The notes under the pieces are model-generated. The model ran no database searches. It worked only from the letters and a program-made list of their open reading frames with translations, and had not been told where the DNA came from. This document shows, in pieces, positions 8,559 to 17,168 of a DNA stretch of 64,000 nucleotides. Source of the DNA: DATMGU01 sp035555315 (GTDB taxonomy: Bacteria; Pseudomonadota; Alphaproteobacteria; ATCC43930; CGMCC-115725); assembly GCA_035555315.1 (NCBI GenBank), contig DATMGU010000126.1, forward strand, positions 186,001 through 250,000, written 5' to 3'. The translations under genes were made by a program, and so were the position numbers. The first letter of the stretch is position 1. Each line of letters opens with the position of its first letter.

Positions 8559-10007
8559 TTATGCAAGTCCGAAACCATCCGGACGCAGCACGGCCTGAGG
8601 CACGTCATAAGCCTCGAGATCGGACCAATGCCGCGCCAGATCCGCCGTAAACAGCCCACGTGTCAGCCCGTGCACCAACCGCGGCACGGCGATGGTCATG
8701 GCGTTGATCGACGAGCCGGACGGGCCGTGGCTCATGGTCGAGGCGATGGCGAAGAGATGGATGTTGCCGATCCAAGGCGTCTCGCCCGGCCGCTTTTCCT
8801 GGAAGGCGAAATCGGCGCCGAGATAGGGAAAGCGCGCCAACCGGTCATCCCGTTCCGCCTCCGGTGGCTGGAAGCGATCCGCCCAGGTCGCGATGTTGCC
8901 CGCGAAGGCGGCAAGTTCCGGCTTGCCCGCGAAATCCATCTCGATGCCGGTGCCGCAAATGATGAAATCCGCCTGGAACGGGCCGGACGGCGTGTCGATG
9001 GCCACGCCGTCGCCGCTTTCGCGGGCACCCAGCCAGGGCGATCCGCCGCGCAGGTGGAAGTCCGGCCAGGCGACGCAGCGGTCATATGTGGGTTGCGGGA
9101 AACCCTCGCGCATGCCCAGCACCTTGGCCATGAAGCGCCAGCGCCACGCATCGTCCAGCTCGACGAAATGGCGCAGGAAACCCGCGAAGGTCAGCCAGCG
9201 ATAGGGCTGTATCACTTGCGGTGTGGCACGGCGGCAGAACAGGTGCACGCGCGCGCCATGCTCCAGCGCGGTCGCTGCGTTGTCGAAGGCGGAGGCACCG
9301 GCGCCGAGCACCGCCACGGTCTTGCCGCGGAGGGCGCCGAAGTCGATCGGGTCGGCGGCATGGGCGCGCAGACGGTTGGGCAGGGCCGCGACGAAATCGG
9401 GCATCCACCAGACGCCGGCGCCATCCTGCCCGGTCGCGAGCACGATCTTTCGGGCGTAGCGTATCTCGGTGCCGCCATCCTCAAAGCGGAGCGTGGCGGC
9501 CAGCAGCCGAGGCTCGCTACCCGGTACCGGCGCGATGCCGATCAGCGTGCAACCGTTGCGCACCGGCACGCCGGTCACACGGCGCACCCACAGCAGATAG
9601 TCCGCCCAATGCTCGCGCGCGATCAGTTCCAGCACGTCCCAACTCGCCTGGCCGAACCTCGCCTCGTGCCAGGATTGATAGGTGAGGCTCGGCACGTCCA
9701 GGTCCGGACCGGTGAAGTCCTTCGGGCTGCGCAGCGTGTGCATGCGCGCGTAGCTGAGCCACGGCCCCTCCTGTCCCTCCGCCGCGCGGTCCAGCACCAG
9801 GATATTGTCGACCCGAGCGCGCAGCAGGCCGAAACCGGTGGCGAGGCCGGACTGCCCCGCACCGACGATCAGCACATCCAGCACCGGCTGCCCGTCCGGC
9901 CCTGGGATCGGTTCCAGCCATTTGGCGCGGGGATGGGCGATCCGCTCCAAATCGCGGCGAACCTGCGCCTCAAGTGCCACGAGACCGCTGGAGTGGGGGG
10001 CGGTCAT
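8559..10007 (-). CDS. Flavin-dependent monooxygenase / NAD(P)-binding oxidoreductase
   Basis: A 482-residue FAD/NAD(P)H monooxygenase of the FMO / Baeyer-Villiger type. The FAD Rossmann motif is near residue 50 (VLIVGAGQSGLATGFGLL) and the NADPH Rossmann motif mid-protein (VAVLGAGASAFDNAATAL); an ATG motif (VLATGQDGAG) and IICGTGIEMDF follow. Such enzymes oxygenate N, S or carbonyl groups. The start at 10007 overlaps the SDR stop as ATGA, the strongest argument for that codon over an earlier in-frame ATG. Lying between an SDR and a peptide-type importer, it probably oxidises the imported compound; the substrate is inferred from context only. Confidence 0.86.
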   Translation of the reverse strand: MTAPHSSGLVALEAQVRRDLERIAHPRAKWLEPIPGPDGQPVLDVLIVGAGQSGLATGFGLLRARVDNILVLDRAAEGQEGPWLSYARMHTLRSPKDFTGPDLDVPSLTYQSWHEARFGQASWDVLELIAREHWADYLLWVRRVTGVPVRNGCTLIGIAPVPGSEPRLLAATLRFEDGGTEIRYARKIVLATGQDGAGVWWMPDFVAALPNRLRAHAADPIDFGALRGKTVAVLGAGASAFDNAATALEHGARVHLFCRRATPQVIQPYRWLTFAGFLRHFVELDDAWRWRFMAKVLGMREGFPQPTYDRCVAWPDFHLRGGSPWLGARESGDGVAIDTPSGPFQADFIICGTGIEMDFAGKPELAAFAGNIATWADRFQPPEAERDDRLARFPYLGADFAFQEKRPGETPWIGNIHLFAIASTMSHGPSGSSINAMTIAVPRLVHGLTRGLFTADLARHWSDLEAYDVPQAVLRPDGFGLA

Positions 10008-10771
10008 CCTACCAGCCACCCACCATCGACCGGCAGGGATACGCCGGTCGTGAAGCCGGCGGCGTCGCTCGCCAGATATAACGCCGCCTCCGCGACCTCC
10101 CCGGCGGCGCCGAAGCGGCCCAACGGATGGCGGGCGCGGGACGCCTCGCGCGCGGCATCGGGGTCGTCGCGACGGGCGAAGCTACGCGCCAGCAAGGGCG
10201 TGTCGATCGCCCCCGGCAGCACGGCGTTCACCCGGACGCCGTCGTCGGCGAAATCCAGCGCCATGGTGCGGGTCAGGCTGAGGATGGCGCCCTTGGAGGC
10301 GATATAGGCGCTGTTGCCGCGCCCGCCGGCCAGGGCCAGCTGGGACGCGACGGTGACGATCGACCCGCCGCCCCGCGCGCGCATCCCGGGCAGCACCGCC
10401 CGCGCCCAGAGCCAAGTGCCGCCGACGTTGATCCGAAACACGTCATCCCAGGCCGCCGGATCGGTGGTGAGCACGGTGCCGCCCGTCGATACGCCGGCGG
10501 CGGTCAACAGCACATCGATCGAACCCCACAGCGCCGCCACGCGGCGCGCGTCGGCGGTGGCGGCCCCCTCCTGCCCGACATCGGACACGCAGCCGATGGC
10601 CACGCCGCCCGCTTCGTGGATCAGCGCGACCGTCGAGCCCACCCCCGACGCATCCCGATCGACCACCGCCACTTTCGCGCCCTCCCGGGCGAACAGCACG
10701 GCACTCGCCTGGCCGATACCGGAGCCGCCACCGGTCACCACCGCGACCTTGCCCGCCAAACGTTCCGCCAT
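10004..10771 (-). CDS. Short-chain dehydrogenase/reductase (SDR), first gene of the operon
   Basis: A 255-residue NAD(P)-dependent classical SDR. It shows the TGGGSGIGQ cofactor motif near residue 14, Asp at the end of beta-2 (VAVVDRD, suggesting NAD preference), an NxAG-like position (LTAAGVSTGG), catalytic Ser in VTVASQLA and YIASKGA (Tyr-x3-Lys), and the C-terminal LPVDGGWLVG. The ATG at 10771 follows a G-rich ribosome site; upstream codons do not match the family. It is the promoter-proximal gene of the seven-gene minus-strand operon. The substrate is probably an alcohol or ketone intermediate of the same pathway. Confidence 0.9.
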   Translation of the reverse strand: MAERLAGKVAVVTGGGSGIGQASAVLFAREGAKVAVVDRDASGVGSTVALIHEAGGVAIGCVSDVGQEGAATADARRVAALWGSIDVLLTAAGVSTGGTVLTTDPAAWDDVFRINVGGTWLWARAVLPGMRARGGGSIVTVASQLALAGGRGNSAYIASKGAILSLTRTMALDFADDGVRVNAVLPGAIDTPLLARSFARRDDPDAAREASRARHPLGRFGAAGEVAEAALYLASDAAGFTTGVSLPVDGGWLVG

Positions 10772-10850
10772 CACGCCCCCAATCAACGATGCTGAAAGTC
10801 GACGCAAAAGTGATGCCGCTGGGCAGCCGAGCGGCGGTTCTCCGGATTGG

Positions 10851-11057
10851 TCAGACCAACTCGACCTTGAGCTTACGACCCATGGCGGCGGCGTTGATCA
10901 ACGAGGAAAGCTGAACTTGGTTGTTCGCCGGATCGAGCAGCCGATGTATCTGGGTCCGGGATGTGTGCAGCTTTTCGGCCAAAGCCACCTTCGAGATTTT
11001 CTTTGCCTTCATTTCTTGCTCAAGCTGCCAAGCGATTACCGCCTTGAAGAAGGCCAT
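10851..11057 (-). CDS. Small XRE/Fis-type helix-turn-helix protein (antitoxin-like)
   Basis: A 68-residue protein with KISKVALAEKLHTSRTQIHRLLDP, a helix-turn-helix followed by the LLDPxNxxVxLxxLxxAA signature of small HigA-like regulators often paired with RelE/HigB toxins. Relatives usually carry 20-30 more N-terminal residues, but an in-frame TGA lies eight codons before the ATG, so this copy may be N-terminally trimmed. No toxin gene is next to it; directly upstream is the decayed HicB/XRE chimera. It may be an orphan antitoxin or a plain regulator. Confidence 0.65.
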   Translation of the reverse strand: MAFFKAVIAWQLEQEMKAKKISKVALAEKLHTSRTQIHRLLDPANNQVQLSSLINAAAMGRKLKVELV

Positions 11058-11101
11058 ACTTCGGGTATTTCAGCCCTCGTTGGGAGCTGTTCCTCCGCTG
11101 A

Positions 11102-11510
11102 TCATCTGCTGGAACCCTCGGCCGACATAGGCTCCAGATCGTCGATATCGACGGCCAGGCCGGCCTCCAGTTGGGACAGATACGGCCGTGAGATTTTCAC
11201 CGCCCCAGCCAACGCCGCCGCCGTCAGGCCGCGATAGCTACGCCAGACCCTGATCGGGTGCTCGCCGGCGATCGGCGATCGCGGCCGGTACGAACTCCTG
11301 CGGCGGCCCCGCCTTGGCACGGTCATAGACCCGGATATCGTCGAGATCGTCGAGATAATCGTCGATGCCGCTCTCGAACGACGACAGCAGCTCCGCAGCA
11401 CTCGCCCCCTCGAAATGGATTACGTCCTTGAGCCCGAGCACGACGCCGGAGAAGGTCTCCTCCTCTGGATCGAAATCGATCGGACCCGCCGTATATCCCT
11501 TGTATTCCAT
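11102..11510 (-). pseudogene. Decayed chimera of a HicB antitoxin and an XRE regulator (frameshifted)
   Basis: From ATG 11510 the frame reads as a HicB antitoxin (YKGYTAGPIDFDPEEETF...GLKDVIHFEG...ESGIDDYL). It then runs straight into the linker typical of a different family of XRE antitoxins (DDIRVYDRAKAGPPQEFVPA) and stops at 11238. The expected continuation, GEHPIRVWRSYRGLTAAALA and ISRPYLSQLEAG, is present in another frame (about 11264 down to 11102). The end of its helix-turn-helix is also shortened: SQLEAG is followed at once by LAVDIDDLEP, losing roughly 15 residues. So I see one frameshift, one internal deletion and a fusion of two antitoxin types. No HicA toxin was found. A sequencing error could explain the frameshift but not the deletion. 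Confidence 0.7.
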
Positions 11511-11653
11511 GGTCGTGGCTTGACCTCCGCATTCATCCAAAACAACCGCGCCACATCGACGGTACCCTTCATTCTTGATCGGCTCCGGGTATCGCTTCCA
11601 GCGTCTTTCAGGCGTCGAAGCCACGACACTGGAAGCTCACCGAGGCGGGATGC

Positions 11654-13213
11654 TCAGCTATGCTGCTCGCCTCCGAGCTTCAACGCACCGGTCAGATCGC
11701 CGAGCGGGGCGCTGCCGTGGGCGGCGAGTGCTTCGTCGCGCGTCTTGATGCCGGGCAGGACCGGCAAGTCGAAACGACGCGTGATGAAGCGCAGGATGGA
11801 GGTCGTATCGTATTGCTCATGGTCGACGAAGCCGCGCTTGGCGAAGGGCGAGACGATGATCGTCGGGATACGCGTGCCGGGGCCGAACCTGTCCGCCTTG
11901 GGTGGTGCCACATGGTCCCAGAAGCCGCCATTCTCGTCATAGGTGATGACGACCAGCATGTGCTTCCACTGGGGGCTCTTTTCGAGATGATGGATGATGT
12001 CGGCGATATGCTCGTCGCCCGACCGCACATCCGTGTAGCCCGCATGCTCGTTCAGATTGCCCTGGGGCTTATAGAAGGTGACATGCGGCAAGCTGCCGGC
12101 ATCGATCGCCTTGATGAGCTCGACCCCGCCCAGGCCGCCATCCCGCAGATGCTCGGCGCGGGCCGGCGTGCCCGGCGCGTAAGCGGCGAAATAGTTGAAG
12201 GGCTGATGATGGAATTGGAAGGCCGGCACCGGATCGCCGCTCTTGCCGTCGAGTGCCGCCTGCCAGGCGCCGGCATACCAGGCCCAGCTGACGCCCTTGG
12301 CGGTCAACAGGTCACCGATCGTCTGGTCGGCCAGCGGCGGCAGGGTGGTCGGCACGCTCGGATCGGCGAGCGCCGGATCACCGCCCGGCGCCGGCTTGTT
12401 GGCGCTCGGTTGATAAGGCGGCTGCATGGTGTTGACGGCGTAGAAATCGGGCGTGAGATTGCTGTCCTTGACGAATTTCGGCGCGCCGCCGAGGGCCGAT
12501 TTCGGCGAATTCTCGGCGATCTTCAGGGTGACGCCATCCGCCTCGACCGCGGAGATCAAGTCCTTGGCCGGGCTCTGATCGGCATTCGGGTATTTCGGCG
12601 CGCAGGCGCAGATCAGCTCGAAATGGTTGAAGAAGGAGCCGCCGAACCCGCCCATGAAGAAATTATCGGCGAGCGTATATTTGTGCGCCACTTTCCAGAG
12701 CGGCAGCTTACGGCCGTCGTAATAGCCCATGACCAAACCGCCGGCATCGGCATAGGCGACGAACTTGTCGTTCCTGCCGCCGTCGATCTGCATCTGGTTC
12801 TGGTAGAAGCGGTGCCAGAGATCGCGGGTGACGACGCTGAGCGGGGTCTTGAGACCTTTGGGATCGTCGATCGCGAAGGGGCGGTTCGGCAGATGCGCGC
12901 TTTCCGCCTCGGTAACGGGCGGCGTCACGCCCTTGCCTGTGATCCCGCCCCAGGCCGGCGGCAATTCCGTGAGCGGCGTGCCGTCGCGGTCGAGCTGCGG
13001 CCGGCTCTCGGCACTCGCCCGTGTCAGGCCGTTGGCGCCAGGAAACCCGCCATAAAGATTGTCGAAGCTGCGATTCTCGGCATAGATCACGACCACCGAC
13101 TCGATCTGGTCGAGTCCCGCCGGCCGTCGGACATCCTTTGTCGCGGCATCGGCGGAAGCGCCAAGCGCCAGCAATCCGGTAATAGATGCGGCCAATATTC
13201 TGCGTACTGTCAC
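11654..13213 (-). CDS. Secreted phosphoesterase (acid phosphatase AcpA / phospholipase C family)
   Basis: A 519-residue exported hydrolase of the PLC/AcpA phosphoesterase family. It has a signal peptide (ILAASITGLLALGASADA) and the nucleophile region IYAENRSFDNLYGGFPGANG (Asn and Ser after Glu bind metal and substrate). Later metal-site blocks include EHAGYTDVRSGDEHI and ITYDENGGFWDHVAPP. These enzymes hydrolyse phosphomonoesters or phospholipids in the periplasm, releasing phosphate. The start is a GTG at 13213 after AAGGGG/GAGG. It is divergent from the cytochrome c peroxidase gene with only 52 bp between the starts. No Pho box was recognised. Confidence 0.88.
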   Translation of the reverse strand: MTVRRILAASITGLLALGASADAATKDVRRPAGLDQIESVVVIYAENRSFDNLYGGFPGANGLTRASAESRPQLDRDGTPLTELPPAWGGITGKGVTPPVTEAESAHLPNRPFAIDDPKGLKTPLSVVTRDLWHRFYQNQMQIDGGRNDKFVAYADAGGLVMGYYDGRKLPLWKVAHKYTLADNFFMGGFGGSFFNHFELICACAPKYPNADQSPAKDLISAVEADGVTLKIAENSPKSALGGAPKFVKDSNLTPDFYAVNTMQPPYQPSANKPAPGGDPALADPSVPTTLPPLADQTIGDLLTAKGVSWAWYAGAWQAALDGKSGDPVPAFQFHHQPFNYFAAYAPGTPARAEHLRDGGLGGVELIKAIDAGSLPHVTFYKPQGNLNEHAGYTDVRSGDEHIADIIHHLEKSPQWKHMLVVITYDENGGFWDHVAPPKADRFGPGTRIPTIIVSPFAKRGFVDHEQYDTTSILRFITRRFDLPVLPGIKTRDEALAAHGSAPLGDLTGALKLGGEQHS

Positions 13214-13265
13214 GTCCTCAACCCCTTCAAGCCTGTGTCATCGGCGGGCAGATGATCACGAGAAT

Positions 13266-14507
13266 ATGAAATCTGATCGTACGAGCCGCCCAAAATCTCG
13301 CTTGCTCGCCTTTCTGTTCCCCGCGGCACTGATGGTGGCAGGTGCGGCCGCGCCTGACCAGGGCGGCCCGATGACGCGCGCCGAGATCCGCCGGCAAGCG
13401 GCGGATCTCACGGCGCTCGGGCGGCGCCTGTTCATGGATCCCACCCTCTCCGCCTCGGGCGAGCTCGCCTGCGCCGCCTGCCACAGTCCGGCGCATGGGT
13501 TCGGCCCCCCCAACGCGCTGCCCGTGCAGCTGGGCGGCGGCACCATGGGCGAGCCGGGCACGCGGGCGGTGCCGTCATTGACCTATCTGCAGGCGTCGCC
13601 GTCCTTCACCGAACATTTCTTCGACTCCGACGATGACGGCGATGAAAGCGTCGATAACGGCCCAACCGGTGGCCTCACCTGGGACGGGCGGGTCGATCGC
13701 GGGCGTGATCAGGCGCGCATCCCGCTGTTCTCCGCCTACGAAATGGCCAACAAGGATCCGGCCGAGGCCGCGGGCCGGATCGAGAAGGCCGGCTATGGCG
13801 CCGCCCTCCGACGGATACTCAAGGCACCGCTCGCCGAGCCGGATGCCCTTGTCGACGCCGCGGCCCAGGCGATCGAGGCCTATGAGCAGGATTACCGCAG
13901 CTTCTATCCGTATTCGAGCAAGTACGACGCCTATCTCGCGAGCAAGGTGGCCCTGTCGGCGGCCGAGGCGCGCGGGCTCAAGCTGTTCGAGGACCCACAA
14001 AAGGGCAATTGCGCGAGCTGCCATCTGAGCCAGCGCAGCAACAATGGCGCCCCGCCGCAATTCACCGATTACGGGCTGATCGCGCTGGGCGTGCCGCGCA
14101 ATCGGGCGATCCCGGCCAACCGGGATCCGGCACATGTCGATCTCGGCCTATGCGGACCGGAGCGTACGGATTTCACCGATCGCGCGGACTATTGCGGGCG
14201 GTTCAAGACGCCGTCGCTCCGCAACGTGGCCCTCCGGCAGAGCTTCATGCACAACGGTGTCTTCCACTCCCTGCGGGAGGTCATGGAATTCTACGTGCAG
14301 CGCGATACCGATCCGGGGAAGTGGTACGCCCGGAAGGTGGATGGCACGGTCGACAAGTTCGACGACCTGCCGCCCGCCTATCGCGAAAACGTCAATACCG
14401 ACCCGCCCTTCGACCGGCATCCCGGCGACGAGCCGGCGCTCAACGCCCAGGAGATCGACGACGTGATCGCCTTCCTCGGCACGCTGACCGATGCGCCGAA
14501 GAAGTAG
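13266..14507 (+). CDS. Di-haem cytochrome c peroxidase (MauG/CcpA family)
   Basis: A 413-residue periplasmic protein with an N-terminal signal (LLAFLFPAALMVAGAAAP) and two c-type haem motifs: CAACH (residues about 68-72) and CASCH near residue 250. It also has the family segments NGVFHSLREVMEFYVQRD and FLGTLTDAPKK. CcpA-type members reduce hydrogen peroxide; MauG-type members oxidise protein cofactors, and sequence alone does not decide. A methylamine dehydrogenase cluster is not visible, so a peroxidase or general electron-transfer role is more likely. A haem/peroxidase gene divergent from an AcpA-like phosphoesterase suggests joint periplasmic regulation, which is inference. Confidence 0.88.
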   Translation: MKSDRTSRPKSRLLAFLFPAALMVAGAAAPDQGGPMTRAEIRRQAADLTALGRRLFMDPTLSASGELACAACHSPAHGFGPPNALPVQLGGGTMGEPGTRAVPSLTYLQASPSFTEHFFDSDDDGDESVDNGPTGGLTWDGRVDRGRDQARIPLFSAYEMANKDPAEAAGRIEKAGYGAALRRILKAPLAEPDALVDAAAQAIEAYEQDYRSFYPYSSKYDAYLASKVALSAAEARGLKLFEDPQKGNCASCHLSQRSNNGAPPQFTDYGLIALGVPRNRAIPANRDPAHVDLGLCGPERTDFTDRADYCGRFKTPSLRNVALRQSFMHNGVFHSLREVMEFYVQRDTDPGKWYARKVDGTVDKFDDLPPAYRENVNTDPPFDRHPGDEPALNAQEIDDVIAFLGTLTDAPKK

Positions 14508-14518
14508 CGTCCGATCGA

Positions 14519-14531
14519 GCCCCGACGGGGC
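14519..14531. terminator. Possible weak terminator hairpin after the peroxidase gene
   Basis: GCCCC-GAC-GGGGC forms a perfect five-pair stem just after the stop codon, but no T-tract follows. It could be intrinsic pausing or chance. Confidence 0.25.
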
Positions 14532-14616
14532 ACCGCCGTGAAGCGGCCGTTGCAGGGGGTCGTCATGACCGCCATAACACCGGCACCCGTCCGATCGTTC
14601 TATAGGGAGACGCCAT

Positions 14617-15468
14617 ATGCGCCGGCATATCACCGGGATCGATCACTGCTTCGCCCTGGTGCGCGACCTGGACAGCGCCAAAGCCGTCTATGAGCGGCTG
14701 GGCTTCACCCTGTCGCCGCGCGGCGTGCACAGCGCGCATAAGGGGACGGCCAACCACACCATCATGTTCGAGCGCGACTATTTCGAACTGCTGGGCGTGG
14801 TGACGGCGACGCCGGGCAACGCACATCAGAGGCAGATCCTGGCTGCCCGCGAAGGGCTGGCCGCGGTGGCCTTGCGGACCGGCGACGCGGATGGGGCCGC
14901 GGCCGAGATGCGCGCCGCCGGGGTGGCCCTGAGCGATCCGGTCGGCTTTGCCCGGCCGGTCGACTTGCCGGATGGCGGTCGCGCCGAGGCCGCGTTCCGG
15001 ACCACGCAATTCCCCGAGGGCATCGTCCCCGGCTTTCACGTGTTCTGCTGCCAGCATCTGACGCCGCAGAACACCTGGATCCCCGATTTGATGCGGCATG
15101 CCAATACGGCGATCGGGCTCGCATCGCTCGTGACCGTATCGCAAGACCCCGCTGGGGATGCCGCCACGACGGCGCGCCTGCTGGCGACCGAGGTGATCAC
15201 GGAGGGTCCCGGCGCCGTCCGAGTCGAGACCGGGACCGTGCCGATCCGCTTCCTGGCGCCCGGCCGCTTCGAAGCGCAGTATGCCGAGGGCAATTTCGCC
15301 GGACTGCATCCGAACGGCCTGGTGGCGCTGGTCGTCGCGGTGCGTTCACGCGACGCGGCGGAAGCGGCTCTGACCCGGCAGGGTGTGCCGTTCACCCGCA
15401 CCACGGTGGCCGTGATTGTCGCACCACGCGACGCCTGCGGCGTTTCGATCGTGTTTCGGGAGGCCTGA
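14617..15468 (+). CDS. Glyoxalase-like (VOC superfamily) protein
   Basis: A 283-residue protein with two vicinal-oxygen-chelate style halves. It starts ITGIDHCFALVRDLDSAKAVYERLGF with a metal-ligand His in GIDH, followed by TIMFERDYFELLGVV. This pattern matches the glyoxalase-like-domain group (about 280 residues) rather than classical glyoxalase I. The reaction is unknown. A GGGAG site 7 nt before ATG supports the start. It is followed at 83 bp by the binding-protein gene of the plus-strand peptide-type system, and similar VOC genes often sit beside such uptake loci, so it may act on the same compound. Confidence 0.78.
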   Translation: MRRHITGIDHCFALVRDLDSAKAVYERLGFTLSPRGVHSAHKGTANHTIMFERDYFELLGVVTATPGNAHQRQILAAREGLAAVALRTGDADGAAAEMRAAGVALSDPVGFARPVDLPDGGRAEAAFRTTQFPEGIVPGFHVFCCQHLTPQNTWIPDLMRHANTAIGLASLVTVSQDPAGDAATTARLLATEVITEGPGAVRVETGTVPIRFLAPGRFEAQYAEGNFAGLHPNGLVALVVAVRSRDAAEAALTRQGVPFTRTTVAVIVAPRDACGVSIVFREA

Positions 15469-15550
15469 GCGCGACGCTTGGGCATGGATCTTGCGGTCAG
15501 CGGTGCCAAGTCGACCGCGATGCCAGGCGGCCCTATGGACGGAGTAGACG

Positions 15551-17158
15551 ATGCCGATCAAGTTGCAACGACGCGAGTTCTTGAAAGCAGCGGCCTCGGT
15601 TGCCGTCGCGGCGCCGATGATCGGCGCGCCGTATATCTCGCGGGCCGCCGATCAGCGCGTCATGAAGTTCGTTCCACAAGCCGATCTGGCGGTGCTCGAC
15701 CCGATCTGGACGACCGCGACGGTCACCCGCAACCATGCCTTTCTGGTGTTCGACACGCTGTATGGGCAGAACAACCTGTACCAGGCCGTGCCGCAGATGG
15801 CGGAAGGGGCGACCACCGAGAATGAGGGCAAACTATGGCGGATCACGCTGCGCTCGGGCCTCAAATTCCATGACGGCGAGCCGGTTCTGGCGCGCGACTG
15901 CATCGCCAGCATCCAGCGCTGGGGCAAGCGCGATGCGTTCGGCCAAGCGCTGCTCGCGGCGACCGACGAACTCTCCGCGACGGACGACAAGACCATCCAG
16001 TTCCGCCTGAAAAAGCCGTTCTCGCTGCTGCCCGACGCGCTGGCCAAATGCACCGCCTTCGCCCCCGTCATCATGCCCGAGCGCTTGGCCAAGACCGATG
16101 CGTTCACCCAGGTGACGGAGATGGTTGGCAGCGGGCCGTATAAATTCATCGCCAGCGAGCGGATGGCCGGCGCCCATGTCGCCTATGAGCGCTTCGCCGA
16201 CTACAAACCGCGCGAGAGCGGCAAGCCGGAATGGACCTCGGGGCCGAAGATCGTCAATTTCGACCGTATCGAGTGGAAAGTGATTCCCGATGCGGCGACG
16301 GCGGGTGCCGCGTTGCAGGCCGGCGAAGTCGACTGGTGGGAATATCCGACGGCGGATCTGCAGCCGCTGCTGCGCAAGGACAAGTCGATCACCGTCCTGA
16401 ACAACGACCCGACCGGCTCGATCGCCATCCTGCGGATGAACCACCTCCATCCGCCCTTCGACAACCCGGCGATCCGTCGCGCCATCCTGGGGGCGGTCAA
16501 TCAGGAGGACTACATGACGGCCGTCGCCGGCACCGATTCTTCCATGTGGAAGACCGGCATCGGCGTCTTTCCACCCGGCACGCCGCTCGATTCGAATGCT
16601 GGTATGGAGGTGCTGAACAGCCCGCGCGACTACGAAAAGGTCAAGCGCGACCTCAAGGCGGCCGGCTATAATGGCGAGAAGGTCGTGTTGCTGGGCGTCA
16701 GCGATCTTTCCGTCCTGAAGGCGGAATGCGAGGTCGGCGCCGATATGTTCAAACAGGCGGGCATGAACGTCGATTACCAGATGATGGATTGGGGCACGGT
16801 CGTCGGCCGCCGCGCCAAGAAGGAGCCCCCGGACCAAGGCGGCTGGAACGTGTTCTTCACGGGCTGGAACGGCATCGACATGTTCAACCCGGCCGGCCAC
16901 CTGTCGCTGCGCGGCAATGGCGCGGATTCGTGGTTCGGCTGGCCGACCGCCCCCAAGCTCGAGGAATTGCGCGGCGCCTGGCTCGACGCACCGGATGCCG
17001 AGACCCAGAAAAAGATCGCCGTGGACATTCAGAAACAGGTGCTCATCGACGTGCCCTACATTCCGCTCGGCCAGTATTTCCAGCCGATCGCCTTCAAGAA
17101 GACGTTGACCGACATCCTGACCGGCTTCCCGGTCTTCTGGAACGTGAAGCGGGCCTAG
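15551..17158 (+). CDS. Tat-exported ABC transporter substrate-binding protein (family 5)
   Basis: A 535-residue periplasmic binding protein for the dpp-type transporter encoded downstream. The N-terminus has a twin-arginine signal (LQRREFLKAAASVAVAAP), implying export in folded form. Family 5 landmarks are WRITLRSGLKFHDGEPVLARD (residues about 95-115), HPPFDNPAIRRAILGAVNQEDYM, and the C-terminal VDIQKQVLIDVPYIPLGQYF. GGAG six bases before ATG fixes the start. The first MlrC-like peptidase begins 10 bp after its stop, so both are probably co-transcribed with the permeases. Relatives of this Tat-type group often accompany M81 peptidases. Confidence 0.92.
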   Translation: MPIKLQRREFLKAAASVAVAAPMIGAPYISRAADQRVMKFVPQADLAVLDPIWTTATVTRNHAFLVFDTLYGQNNLYQAVPQMAEGATTENEGKLWRITLRSGLKFHDGEPVLARDCIASIQRWGKRDAFGQALLAATDELSATDDKTIQFRLKKPFSLLPDALAKCTAFAPVIMPERLAKTDAFTQVTEMVGSGPYKFIASERMAGAHVAYERFADYKPRESGKPEWTSGPKIVNFDRIEWKVIPDAATAGAALQAGEVDWWEYPTADLQPLLRKDKSITVLNNDPTGSIAILRMNHLHPPFDNPAIRRAILGAVNQEDYMTAVAGTDSSMWKTGIGVFPPGTPLDSNAGMEVLNSPRDYEKVKRDLKAAGYNGEKVVLLGVSDLSVLKAECEVGADMFKQAGMNVDYQMMDWGTVVGRRAKKEPPDQGGWNVFFTGWNGIDMFNPAGHLSLRGNGADSWFGWPTAPKLEELRGAWLDAPDAETQKKIAVDIQKQVLIDVPYIPLGQYFQPIAFKKTLTDILTGFPVFWNVKRA

Positions 17159-17168
17159 GTTCTCCCTT

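Noticed and set aside
7695..10307. 870-codon open frame on the plus strand
   Set aside because: Antisense to the binding protein and the monooxygenase, both strong family matches; a GC-rich codon-bias shadow.
11511..11653. Possible HicA toxin upstream of the HicB-like remnant
   Set aside because: All three minus-strand frames were checked; none shows the GSHH-type HicA motif, and stops interrupt them.
11660..13255. 531-codon open frame on the plus strand
   Set aside because: Exact antisense of the secreted phosphoesterase; no recognisable domain.
14509..14597. CGTCCGATCG occurring twice between the peroxidase and VOC genes
   Set aside because: A ten-base repeat in GC-rich DNA with no symmetry or promoter context; likely chance.
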